Assembly: GCF_000376565.1 (NCBI RefSeq)
Contig: NZ_BARG01000072.1
Coordinates: 1 to 62,624, forward strand
Length of the DNA: 62,624 nt
DNA from: Streptomyces hokutonensis
GTDB taxonomy: Bacteria; Actinomycetota; Actinomycetes; Streptomycetales; Streptomycetaceae
Direction: 5' to 3'
Part shown: positions 1 to 7,423 of the stretch, in pieces
Position numbering within the stretch: the stretch's first letter is position 1
Layout of the letters: each line of letters begins with the position of its first letter
The notes under the pieces: model-generated
Databases searched by the model: none
Seen by the model: only the letters and a program-made list of their open reading frames with translations
What the model was told of the DNA's origin: nothing
Made by a program: the position numbers and the translations under genes

Positions 1-283
1 AAGACTGCTCGACAGCCTCACTCGACTGAATGGTGGCTGATACGCCTCAAGGCGTAGGCCCCTATACCCCCCAAGAGATGCATTGGCCATCGAATTGCCT
101 CGGCAGACTGGCTACAACCAGCCCACTTTAAACCTGCCAGTGGACGCGCCTGCTCCTCCTCCAAGTGACCGCCCTAGCCCAATGGGAAGACGCCGTGGGC
201 CATCTCTGGGCCAGGCGGCCAGCCGAGAGTGATCCGGATGACGTTTGGGCAGGTCACCTGCGCTGCGGACCTGGCCAGAGTGA
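1..283. other. Window start, no gene recognised
   Basis: No convincing coding region, tRNA or repeat is visible here. Short open frames exist but lack a ribosome binding site and Streptomyces-like codon bias. If the tRNA half that follows is an attachment site scar, this stretch would be the inner right edge of another integrated element; that is inference. Confidence 0.4.
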
Positions 284-342
284 CGCTCTTGAAAACCGTC
301 GTGGCAGCGATGTCACCGTGGGTTCAGATCCCACACCCACCG
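284..342 (+). pseudogene. 3' half of tRNA-Ser(UGA)
   Basis: The sequence reads as a tRNA-Ser from the anticodon stem to the discriminator base: loop CTTGAAA with anticodon TGA at 290-292, a long variable arm, a perfect 5-bp T arm (GTGGG at 318-322 with CCCAC at 330-334), and the 3' acceptor strand ACCCACC at 335-341. No matching 5' acceptor strand (GGTGGGT or near) lies in the preceding 200 bases and no D arm is recognisable. The anticodon stem has one C-C mismatch (286/297). This is what remains on the far side when an element integrates into a tRNA gene, although a decayed tRNA is also possible. Confidence 0.55.
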
Positions 343-354
343 CGGTGCTTGTAA

Positions 355-380
355 GGGGCGCCCTCAGTTGAGGGCGCCCC
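355..380 (+). terminator. Hairpin terminator after tRNA-Ser half
   Basis: A perfect 12-bp inverted repeat (355-366 with 369-380) with a 2-base loop lies 12 bases after the tRNA half. It has no T tract, as is common in Streptomyces. It probably served the tRNA-Ser gene and may also stop the converging primase-polymerase transcript. Confidence 0.7.
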
Positions 381-416
381 TCACGCATGTCGGCTTTCAC
401 GAGCCGTGCAGCGGTC

Positions 417-1307
417 TCACAGCCGCCGTCCCGTCATCCGAGCCGCCGAAGCGATCGTCGCCCGGGCCTCCCGCTCGGAGAGTCCCGTGCCCAGGGCCGC
501 CTCGACCAGGGGCTCGACCAGTGCCGGGCCGATGTCGTTCTCGTAGGCGCGGCAGGCCGCCCAGAAGAGGCGGGTGTTGCGTTGGCCCTCGTGGGCCGCG
601 AGGACGAACTGGACGAGGCCCTGGCCGTGTTGGCCGGTCGAGGTGGGGGTGGGGTGGTTGGTGCGGGGTGGGGGGAGGAGCAGGCGTAGGAGGGAGGGCG
701 GGCAGGGGGCCGGTGCGAGGTGGGCCGTGGCGGGGGCGGCGCCGTAGAAGCCGTGTTCGGTGCGGGAGCCGGGGCCGACGAGGTAGCCGCCGGCGCCGCG
801 GATGTCGATGCCGGGGGCGAGTCGGCCCGCGGAGTTGGGGACGACGACGTCGGGCGGGCCGGTGAGCCAGAGGTGGCGGCCGCCGCTGGGGGTGAGGACG
901 ACCACGGTCTCGGGGATCGTGAACAGGTGGCGGAGGGCCAGTTCGCGCAGGGCGGAGGACGAGTCCGTACCGGATTTGGTGTCGAGGTCGACGCCGATCA
1001 GGTGGTACGGCGGCAGTCCGCACGCGATGCCGTAGCCGGTGGCCCAGGGCGCGGCGGCGAACAGTTCGCGGATGCGCGCCGGGTCGGTGGAGGCGTCGTA
1101 GACCCCGTGCCCGAGGAGTCCGCACTCGCCGTGGCAGGGCGGTCCTACGGTGCCTGCCGCGCCCACCAGGTCGGTGTCGTCGCGGTGCGGTGAGCGCAGG
1201 GCCGGGAGTTTGGTTCGGGACAGGGGGATCACGGCCAGTCCGCGTTCGGCGGCTGACAGGGCGTGTGCGAGGGCCAGCGTGGTGGCCTGCCGGTCGATGG
1301 TGGCCAT
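417..1307 (-). CDS. Bifunctional DNA primase/polymerase (AEP fold)
   Basis: This 296-residue protein carries the N-terminal prim-pol domain of archaeo-eukaryotic primases. The metal-binding DxD appears in the GVDLDTK stretch (about residue 105) and the SGGRHLWL stretch (about 140-150) supplies the SxH nucleotide-binding motif. A PCHGECGLLGHG segment near residue 57 is typical of the actinomycete family. The C-terminal segment (EGQRNTRLFWAACR) matches the usual small helical domain. The start is ATG 1307 with a poor ribosome binding site, so the message may be leaderless. A LexA-like box lies 11 bases upstream. Such genes occur on mobile elements and as solitary chromosomal genes; here it adjoins a tRNA half and could be either. 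The active site looks intact. Confidence 0.85.
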   Translation of the reverse strand: MATIDRQATTLALAHALSAAERGLAVIPLSRTKLPALRSPHRDDTDLVGAAGTVGPPCHGECGLLGHGVYDASTDPARIRELFAAAPWATGYGIACGLPPYHLIGVDLDTKSGTDSSSALRELALRHLFTIPETVVVLTPSGGRHLWLTGPPDVVVPNSAGRLAPGIDIRGAGGYLVGPGSRTEHGFYGAAPATAHLAPAPCPPSLLRLLLPPPRTNHPTPTSTGQHGQGLVQFVLAAHEGQRNTRLFWAACRAYENDIGPALVEPLVEAALGTGLSEREARATIASAARMTGRRL

Positions 1308-1317
1308 GACTCCATGT

Positions 1318-1333
1318 TCGTACGAGTGTTCGA
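1318..1333 (-). promoter_or_regulatory. Candidate LexA (SOS) box
   Basis: Read on the minus strand this is TCGAAC-ACTC-GTACGA, one base from the actinobacterial LexA consensus TCGAAC-N4-GTTCGA. It lies 11 bases upstream of the primase-polymerase start and would cover the promoter if the transcript is leaderless or nearly so. Confidence 0.55.
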
Positions 1334-1677
1334 AAAAGGGAAGAGGGGGTGGCGCCGACGCGCCCGGGGTGTGGCGATTGGCGAGGAATGTGGCGGAACG
1401 CTTCGCCTCGTGCGCGGCCCGGGACGGGATGTCCGTACCGCCCCGAACTGCGGCTTCGGTGGAAGCAAGGGGGTTTATCGACTTTTCATCACGCTTCAGA
1501 GGGAATAACCGCTTCCGGCCTGGTTCGCCGGGGATTCGGTGGGCAACTCTGGTCTCGCGACGTCGTGCACAACACCGAGGCGGTCGGCCAACTGCCCTGG
1601 TAGCAGCAGTACTTGAAGCCGTACTTCATGTGCGTCCGGCTACGGAGCCGCTACGCACTCTGTTCTGGAGGAACAAC
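1334..1677. other. Divergent intergenic region
   Basis: No gene is recognised. The stretch separates the leftward primase-polymerase from the rightward secreted-protein gene and should hold both promoters. The ribosome binding site GGAGG at 1667-1671 belongs to the gene starting at 1678. No clear -35/-10 pair stands out. Confidence 0.4.
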
Positions 1678-1989
1678 ATGGCAAGCATCCGTACCGCCCG
1701 CCTCATCGCCGCCGTCTCCGCCCTCCCGCTGGCAGCCGCCCTCTTCACCGGCGTCGCGGCGGCGGACAACGGCGCCATCGCGGGCAACGGATCGAACGCG
1801 GGTGTGGCGACCGTCAGCGGCAGTGGGGTCGGGCACGACAACAAGGGCAACTCGTCGACCACCCAGCAGCAGGCGGTGGGTTCGGGGGCTTCGAACCAGA
1901 GCAACACCGCCCAGGTCAACGGATCCGCGTTCACCGCCATCAACCAGGGAAACTCGAACGTCGCCGTCAACTTCGCCAACTTCTGGTAG
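1678..1989 (+). CDS. Small secreted Asn/Gly/Ser-rich protein
   Basis: The start ATG 1678 follows a good GGAGGAAC ribosome binding site. The product has 103 residues: a Sec signal peptide (positively charged MASIRTARLI, hydrophobic core, AAA-type cleavage site near residue 28) and a mature part of about 75 residues rich in Gly, Asn, Ser and Gln. NxSN/QGNSN spacing with alternating Val/Ala loosely recalls curli-type beta-strand repeats. It has no Cys, so it is neither a long chaplin nor a typical rodlin. The only aromatic residues of the mature chain lie near the C terminus, which ends NFANFW. An extracellular or surface role is inferred; no characterised family is recognised. A terminator follows at 2071. 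Confidence 0.75.
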   Translation: MASIRTARLIAAVSALPLAAALFTGVAAADNGAIAGNGSNAGVATVSGSGVGHDNKGNSSTTQQQAVGSGASNQSNTAQVNGSAFTAINQGNSNVAVNFANFW

Positions 1990-2070
1990 CCGCGCCCGAC
2001 GACTCCCGCGCGGGGATGCGCCGGGGCGTCTGAGGGTGTGCGAGGTGTGCTCTGTGGGGTCGTAACGCGT

Positions 2071-2102
2071 CTGCGCGGTGGTGCTTCGGTGCCGCCGCGC
2101 AG
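2071..2102 (+). terminator. Rho-independent terminator
   Basis: An 11-bp stem (one G-T pair) is followed by GCGTTTTT. It closes the small secreted-protein gene and separates it from the acyl-CoA dehydrogenase operon. Confidence 0.75.
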
Positions 2103-2196
2103 GCGTTTTTCCGTATGCGGGCAGGCGTTCCGTGCGGACGTTTTCGTACGCCACGCGCGCGTGGCCGAGCGGCAGGGCGCCTGTGCGTTGACGACC

Positions 2197-2229
2197 TTGA
2201 CAGCCCACGGCATCTGACGGACAGTCAGA
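2197..2229 (+). promoter_or_regulatory. Promoter with palindromic operator
   Basis: TTGACA at 2197-2202 is a consensus -35. A perfect palindrome TCTGAC-GGACA-GTCAGA (2213-2229) lies where the -10 region would be, 44 bases before the first gene of the operon. The shape fits a TetR-family operator. No regulator gene lies next to it. Confidence 0.6.
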
Positions 2230-2272
2230 AACCATCGTCCGTAGGACTACGACGACACGGAGGTCCGGCGTC

Positions 2273-3472
2273 GTGCACCTCGCCCCCACCCCTCGCCAGC
2301 AGCGCCTGCGTGCCGAACTCCGGTCGTACTTCGCCGCGTTGATGCCGGACGGACCACCCCGCGCGGACGACCCCCAGGGGCAACGGGAGTTGCTGCGTCG
2401 TATCGGTGGCGACGGGTGGCTCGGGCTCGGCTGGCCGGTCGAGTACGGCGGTCAAGGGCGCGGCGCGGACGAGCAGTTCGTGTTCTTCGACGAGGCCTAC
2501 CGGGCGAACGCGCCCGTCTCGATGGTCACCCTGAACACCGTCGGGCCGACACTGATGAAATACGGCAGCGAGGAACAGAAGGCCGCCCTCCTGCCGGGCA
2601 TCCTGCGCGGCGAACTCGTCTTCGCCATCGGTTACAGCGAGCCGTCGGCCGGCACGGATCTCGCGTCGCTACGGACCCGGGCGGTGGGTGACGAGCGGGG
2701 CTGGCTGATCGACGGGCAGAAGATCTTCACCTCCAACGCCCACAACGCCGACTGGATCTGGCTCGCCTGCCGCACCGACCCCGAGGCCCCCAAGCACCGC
2801 GGCATCTCGATCATCCTCGTCCCGACCGACGCGCCCGGCTTCTCCTGGACCCCGATCGACACGGTGGGCGGGCAGCGGACGACGGCCACGTACTACGACG
2901 GCGTCCGCGTCCCGGCGGGCAACCTCGTCGGCGCGGAGAACGAGGGCTGGTCGCTCATCACCAACCAGCTCAACCACGAGCGGGTCGCCCTCGCCGCGAC
3001 CGGCATGCAGGCCGAGGACTTCTACACGGCCGTACTGACCGCCGCCCAGGCACCCGATCCGGTGACGGGCAGGCGCCGGGCCGACGAGCCGTGGGTGCGG
3101 GCGCAGTTGGCCGAGGCGCACGCCCGGCTGGCGGCGACCCGCCTGCTCAACTGGCGGCTGGTGGGTGACGTGGGAGCGGGCCGGCTGGCGCCCGGCGACG
3201 CGAGCGGCGTGAAAGTGATGGGAACCGAATCGACGGTCGCGGTGTACCAGATATGTCAGCACGTCGCCGGAGCGGACCGGGCGGCAGGAACAGGTGCGGC
3301 TACGGGACTGACGGGGCTGGTGCGTTCGGGTTCGCCGGGTGTCCTCGGGGACGGCGAGCTGGAGCGGTTGAACAGGGCGGCGCAGATCAACACGTTCGGG
3401 GGCGGGGTGAGCGAGGTGCAGCGGGAGATCGTCGCGGCGATGCGGCTCGGGATGACGAGGGGGAGGCGGTGA
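2273..3472 (+). CDS. Acyl-CoA dehydrogenase, ChsE2/FadE29-like
   Basis: This 399-residue flavoprotein has the full acyl-CoA dehydrogenase layout. The N-terminal helical domain ends near residue 120, the FAIGYSEPSAGTDLASL signature stands near 122-140, the beta domain includes TYYDGVRVPAGNLVG, and the C-terminal helical domain starts near NQLNHERVALA. It is the first gene of a five-gene operon whose members all match the mycobacterial igr locus, where two different subunits (ChsE1 and ChsE2) form a heterotetramer that oxidises the short steroid side-chain CoA ester. The GTG start at 2273 has GGAGG at 2259-2263. The stop overlaps the next start by GTGA. Substrate in this organism is inferred from context only. 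Confidence 0.88.
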   Translation: MHLAPTPRQQRLRAELRSYFAALMPDGPPRADDPQGQRELLRRIGGDGWLGLGWPVEYGGQGRGADEQFVFFDEAYRANAPVSMVTLNTVGPTLMKYGSEEQKAALLPGILRGELVFAIGYSEPSAGTDLASLRTRAVGDERGWLIDGQKIFTSNAHNADWIWLACRTDPEAPKHRGISIILVPTDAPGFSWTPIDTVGGQRTTATYYDGVRVPAGNLVGAENEGWSLITNQLNHERVALAATGMQAEDFYTAVLTAAQAPDPVTGRRRADEPWVRAQLAEAHARLAATRLLNWRLVGDVGAGRLAPGDASGVKVMGTESTVAVYQICQHVAGADRAAGTGAATGLTGLVRSGSPGVLGDGELERLNRAAQINTFGGGVSEVQREIVAAMRLGMTRGRR

Positions 3473-4434
3473 GCACAGTGATCGACGAGCTGGGGGCGAA
3501 GCTCAAGGGGTACGAGGGACGTGCGGCCGCCGTCGCGGGAACCGGCAAGGACCCCGTCAACGAGCCGATGATCCGGCACTGGTGCGAGGCGATGGGCGAC
3601 ACCAATCCGGCGTACGCGGGCCCGGACGCCGTCGCCCCGCCCACCATGCTCCAGGCCTGGACCATGGGCGGCCTCTCCGGGCACGCGGGACGCACGGGGG
3701 CCTACGACGAGCTGTTCGACCTGCTCGACGAGGCGGGCTGCACCTCGGTGGTCGCCACCGACTGCGAGCAGGAGTATCTACGGCCTCTGCGGCCGGGGGA
3801 CGAGGTCACCTTCGACGCGGTGATCGAGTCGGTCTCGGACCGCAAGACGACGAAGCTGGGCACGGGGTACTTCGTCACCACGCGCATGGACGTGCGGGTG
3901 GGCCAGGACCTCGTCGGCACCCACCGCTTCCGCATCCTCAAGTACGCCCCCGCGCACCGGAAACCGAAGGCCAGTGGTGCCCGCCGCCCCAGGCCCGTCG
4001 TCAACCGCGACAACGCCGGCTTCTGGGAGGGCGTGGAGCGGCATCAACTCCTCATCCAGCGCTGCACGAACTGCGGGACACTGCGCCACCCCTGGCTGCC
4101 GGGCTGCAACACCTGCGGCGGCCCGGACTGGGACACCGTCGAGGCGAGCGGCGACGGGACCGTCTACTCGTACGTGGTGATGCACCACCCGCCCTTCCCC
4201 GCCTTCACGCAATCCGATCATGCCGCTGACGCGGCGGGTCCCTACGCCGTCGGGCTGATCGAACTCGCCGAGGGCGTGCGGATCGTGAGCAACGTGGTGG
4301 GGGTGCCGTACGACAAGGTGCGCGTCGGGCTGCCGGTACGGCTCGAATTCCGGCGCTACGACGACGATGAGGACGATCCGCTGGTGCTCCCCGTCTTCCG
4401 GGTCCAGGAAGGCCGAGAGGGCGGGGTGGGCTGA
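3469..4434 (+). CDS. MaoC hydratase / DUF35 OB-fold fusion, ChsH2-like
   Basis: The GTG start at 3469 overlaps the previous stop. The 321-residue product is a fusion. Residues about 1-160 form a MaoC-like hot-dog domain (NEPMIRHWCEAMGDTNPAY and the later EYLRPLRPGDEV). Residues about 185-320 form a DUF35 zinc ribbon plus OB fold (RCTNCGTLRHPWLPGCNTCG supplies four Cys). This is the architecture of M. tuberculosis ChsH2 (Rv3542c): its MaoC half pairs with ChsH1 as an enoyl-CoA hydratase, and its DUF35 half supports Ltp2 in retro-aldol cleavage. All the partners lie in the same operon here. Confidence 0.88.
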   Translation: MSTVIDELGAKLKGYEGRAAAVAGTGKDPVNEPMIRHWCEAMGDTNPAYAGPDAVAPPTMLQAWTMGGLSGHAGRTGAYDELFDLLDEAGCTSVVATDCEQEYLRPLRPGDEVTFDAVIESVSDRKTTKLGTGYFVTTRMDVRVGQDLVGTHRFRILKYAPAHRKPKASGARRPRPVVNRDNAGFWEGVERHQLLIQRCTNCGTLRHPWLPGCNTCGGPDWDTVEASGDGTVYSYVVMHHPPFPAFTQSDHAADAAGPYAVGLIELAEGVRIVSNVVGVPYDKVRVGLPVRLEFRRYDDDEDDPLVLPVFRVQEGREGGVG

Positions 4435-4435
4435 C

Positions 4436-5488
4436 ATGGACTTCACGCCGACCGAGGAACAGGCGGCGGCCCGTGACCTGGCCGCCCGGATCTTCGGCGA
4501 CCTCGCGACACCGGAACGGCTCACGGCGGCCGGGACGGGCGGCGACCCCGAGCTGTGGAAGGCGCTGTGCGGCGCCGGACTGGTGGGCGCGGTCGAGGAG
4601 TTGGGCCTGCTCGGCCTTGTCCTCCTCCTGGAGGAGCAGGGGCGGACGACGGCCCAGGTGCCCTTCGCCTCGACATGCGTGTACGGGCTGCTGGCGGTGG
4701 CGGCACACGGTTCGCCCGAGCAGCGGGAGCGGTTGTTGCCGGGCATCGGGGACGGGTCGGTGGTGGTGTGCGGCGGGTTTCCGGCGCAGGGGGGTGTACG
4801 GGCCGCACAGGCCGGACGGGCTTCTGCGCAGGGCGAGTTGACCGGCACGGTCCCTGTCGTCCCCTGGCTGCGTGACGCCACGCATGTCCTTGTCGCGGAC
4901 GAGCGCGGGGAGTTGTGGCTGACACCGGTCACGGATGCCACGCGCGTCGAGCCGGTCGAGCTGACGGCACCCTGGTCGGCCGGGCGGCTGACACTCGACG
5001 GCGCGGCGGCAGAACGGCTCGGCGCCACGGGGGCCCATGCCGACGTCCTCGCCACCGCCCGTACCGCCTTCGCCGGTCTTCAGGCCGGGGTCTGCGCGGG
5101 GTCGCTCGCGCGGGCCGTGGGGCATGTCAACACGCGGGAGCAGTTCGGGCGTCCGCTGGCCACCCGGCAGGCGGTCCAACTCCGGGCCGCCGACGCGTAC
5201 ATGGACATCGAGGCGATACGTGTGACGGCGTACGAGGCCGCCTGGCGGCGCGATGCCGAACTGCCGTATGCCACACATGCGTTGACCGCGGCCTGGTGGG
5301 CGTCCGAGGGGGGCCGGCGGGTCGTCGACACGGGTCAGCATCTGCACGGCGGGGCGGGAGCCGACCTGGACCATCCGGTCCATCGGCACTTCCTCTGGGG
5401 GCGCCAGTTGGACGCGTATCTGGGCTGCGGGGCCGAAGTGCTTCAGGAACTGGGGGAGTTGATCGTCAGTGAGGAGGCGCAGCCATGA
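4436..5488 (+). CDS. Acyl-CoA dehydrogenase, ChsE1/FadE28-like
   Basis: ATG 4436 starts one base after the previous stop. The 350-residue protein is shorter and more divergent than the first dehydrogenase, as FadE28 is relative to FadE29. The N-terminal domain is clear (MDFTPTEEQAAARDLAARIF), the flavin-binding middle domain is weakly conserved and has Gly/Ala-rich spacers, and the C-terminal domain is well conserved (NTREQFGRPLATRQAVQ, QHLHGGAGADLDHP). In the mycobacterial system two unlike subunits share the FAD sites, so a weak middle domain in one is expected. The stop overlaps the next start by ATGA. Confidence 0.86.
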   Translation: MDFTPTEEQAAARDLAARIFGDLATPERLTAAGTGGDPELWKALCGAGLVGAVEELGLLGLVLLLEEQGRTTAQVPFASTCVYGLLAVAAHGSPEQRERLLPGIGDGSVVVCGGFPAQGGVRAAQAGRASAQGELTGTVPVVPWLRDATHVLVADERGELWLTPVTDATRVEPVELTAPWSAGRLTLDGAAAERLGATGAHADVLATARTAFAGLQAGVCAGSLARAVGHVNTREQFGRPLATRQAVQLRAADAYMDIEAIRVTAYEAAWRRDAELPYATHALTAAWWASEGGRRVVDTGQHLHGGAGADLDHPVHRHFLWGRQLDAYLGCGAEVLQELGELIVSEEAQP

Positions 5489-5531
5489 GCGCGGGAGGCG
5501 CGGCCATGAGGTCAGGAGGCACGGCCATGAG
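5473..5531 (+). repeat. Triplicated ribosome-binding-site/start unit
   Basis: Three direct copies of GGAGGC(G/A)C(A/G)GCCATGAG occur with an exact 21-base period, starting at 5473, 5494 and 5515. Each copy has a ribosome binding site and an ATG in the same frame (5485, 5506, 5527), so the gene has three equivalent start sites. Confidence 0.9.
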
Positions 5532-5919
5532 GGTGGGTGAGGAGTTGCCCCCGCTCGAGATCGAGATCACCCGCACGCTGATCGTCGCCGGGGCGATCGC
5601 CTCCCGCGACTACCAGGACGTGCACCACGACGCGGAGCTGGCGCGGCTGAAGGGCTCCCCCGACATCTTCATGAACATCCTGACGACGAACGGCCTGGTC
5701 GGCCGTTACATCACGGACCACTTCGGCCCGCGGGCCGTCCTCCGCAAGGTCGCCATACGGCTCGGCGCCCCCAACTACCCCGGCGACACCATGGTGTTGA
5801 CCGGCCGGGTAGAGGAGACGGACGGCGACACCGCGACGGTGCGTGTGCTCGGGACGAACGGCATCGGCCGGCATGTGACAGGCACCGTGACGGTGACCGT
5901 ACCGAGGGAGGTCGGATGA
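5485..5919 (+). CDS. MaoC-family hydratase, ChsH1-like
   Basis: A single hot-dog domain protein of 144 residues from ATG 5485, or 130 residues from ATG 5527. Homologues would be expected to begin near MRVGEELPPLEIEIT, that is at the third start. The ASRDYQDVHHDAELA segment carries the Asp/His pair typical of MaoC hydratases and PGDTMVLTGRV is the usual later strand. M. tuberculosis ChsH1 (Rv3541c) is a similar small subunit that pairs with the MaoC half of ChsH2. The extra N-terminal residues come from the 21-base repeats. The stop overlaps the next start by ATGA. Confidence 0.88.
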   Translation: MSAGGAAMRSGGTAMRVGEELPPLEIEITRTLIVAGAIASRDYQDVHHDAELARLKGSPDIFMNILTTNGLVGRYITDHFGPRAVLRKVAIRLGAPNYPGDTMVLTGRVEETDGDTATVRVLGTNGIGRHVTGTVTVTVPREVG

Positions 5920-7082
5920 GTGCCCGTAACCGCGACACCCTCGGTGGGCAGGCGGCGATCGTCGGTATCGGGGCCACGGAGTTCTCCAAGGACTCGGGGC
6001 GCAGTGAGCTGCGGCTGGCCGTGGAGGCGGTGCGGGCGGCGCTGGACGACGCGGGGCTGACACCGGCGGACGTGGACGGGATGGTGACGTTCACGATGGA
6101 CACCAACCCGGAGATCACGGTCGCCCAGGCCTGCGGGATCGGCGAGCTGTCCTTCTTCTCCCGGGTCCACTACGGCGGCGGAGCGGCCTGTGCGACGGTC
6201 CAGCAGGCGGCGCTGGCCGTGGCGGCGGGGGTCGCCGAGGTGGTGGTCTGCTACCGCGCCTTCAATGAGCGGTCGGGCCGCAGATTCGGCTCCGGCGTCA
6301 CGCACCGCGAGCCGTCGGCGGAGGGCGCGGCGCTCGGCTGGTCGCTGCCGTTCGGGCTGCTCACCCCGGCGTCGTGGGTGGCGATGGCGGCGCAACGGTA
6401 TCTGCACACCTACGGCCTCACACCCGAGGTGTTCGGTCAGGTGGCGGTCGTGGACCGCAAGTACGCGGCGACGAACCCGGCGGCGTACTTCCACGGCAGA
6501 CCGATCACCCTCGCCGAGCACGCGGCCTCGCGCTGGATAGTGGAGCCGCTCCGGCTGCTGGACTGCTGCCAGGAGACGGACGGCGCGCAGGCGATCGTCG
6601 TGACGTCGGTGGAGCGGGCCCGCGACCTGCCGCGTCCGCCGGCGGTCATAGCGGCGGCGGCGCAGGGCGCCGGGCGAGCACAGGAGCAAATGACCAGCTT
6701 CTACCGCGACGACCTGACAGGCCTCCCGGAGATGAGCGTGGTCGCACGCCAGCTGTTGCGCACGTCGGGGCTCGGCCCGGCCGACATGGACGTGGCGATC
6801 CTCTACGACCACTTCACGCCGTTCGTGCTGATGCAACTGGAGGAGTTCGGCTTCTGCGGAAAGGGCGAGGCGTCCGACTTCGTGGCCGAGGAACGAGTGC
6901 CGCTCAACACGCACGGGGGCCAGCTCGGGGAGGCGTACCTCCACGGCATGAACGGAATCGCGGAAGGCGTCAGACAGATACGCGGCACCGCGGTGAACCA
7001 GATATCGGGGGCCGACCGGGTACTGGTGACCGCGGGGACCGGGGTACCGACATCGGGGCTGATCCTCACCACAGACGCCTGA
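5916..7082 (+). CDS. Lipid-transfer protein/thiolase-like aldolase, Ltp2-like
   Basis: A 388-residue thiolase-fold protein of the SCP-x/lipid-transfer type. Residues 1-120 hold the first half (GIGATEFSKDSGRSELRLAVEA), a YGGGAACATVQQAA stretch follows near residue 90, and the C-terminal half ends NTHGGQLGEAYLHGMNGIAEGVRQ. In M. tuberculosis the matching protein Ltp2 (Rv3540c) works with the DUF35 domain of ChsH2 as a retro-aldolase that releases propionyl-CoA from the steroid side chain. It is the last gene of the operon, whose order here is E2-H2-E1-H1-Ltp2. No CYP125-like gene or ring-degrading gene is in view. Confidence 0.88.
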   Translation: MSARNRDTLGGQAAIVGIGATEFSKDSGRSELRLAVEAVRAALDDAGLTPADVDGMVTFTMDTNPEITVAQACGIGELSFFSRVHYGGGAACATVQQAALAVAAGVAEVVVCYRAFNERSGRRFGSGVTHREPSAEGAALGWSLPFGLLTPASWVAMAAQRYLHTYGLTPEVFGQVAVVDRKYAATNPAAYFHGRPITLAEHAASRWIVEPLRLLDCCQETDGAQAIVVTSVERARDLPRPPAVIAAAAQGAGRAQEQMTSFYRDDLTGLPEMSVVARQLLRTSGLGPADMDVAILYDHFTPFVLMQLEEFGFCGKGEASDFVAEERVPLNTHGGQLGEAYLHGMNGIAEGVRQIRGTAVNQISGADRVLVTAGTGVPTSGLILTTDA

Positions 7083-7423
7083 GCCTCGGCCGCTCCCAGA
7101 CACGAGTCCGCACGGGTGAACTCGCAGCCGCTCCCTCTCCCCGGACGACCGAGCCCCCGGGCAATCCGCAGCGACCGCTCCCGCCCGGCTCCCCCCCCCC
7201 AGAGGGAACCCCCAGCGGTCACCCTCATCCGGTTCCCCCCCGGGAGGGACCCCCACGACCACCCCCACCCAACCCACCCCCCAGGGGTAAACCCGCAGTA
7301 CGTCTCCCCCGCTCGTCCACCTTCAGGAGGTGGAGTCAGCCCCACCACTACAACCTGAGGCGGAGTCTGCTTCGGGACCTGCGGCCGATCCGCCGGAGGA
7401 GGGATCGCTCATAGCGTGGAGCC
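7083..7423 (+). other. Cytosine-tract intergenic region
   Basis: 341 bases without a supportable gene. The region holds several cytosine runs (for example around 7193-7202, 7236-7243 and 7277-7284) and a purine-rich end just before the sigma factor start. It should contain the end of the igr-like transcript and the sigma factor promoter; no classical hairpin or promoter stands out. Confidence 0.4.

Noticed and set aside
1678..1989. Chaplin or rodlin gene
   Set aside because: The mature part lacks the chaplin Cys pair and core and has no rodlin-like length or pattern.
7083..7423. Possible small gene in the cytosine-rich gap
   Set aside because: Frames are Pro/Arg-rich by base composition, with no ribosome binding site or domain. 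The cytosine runs could also hide base-call errors, but nothing depends on them.
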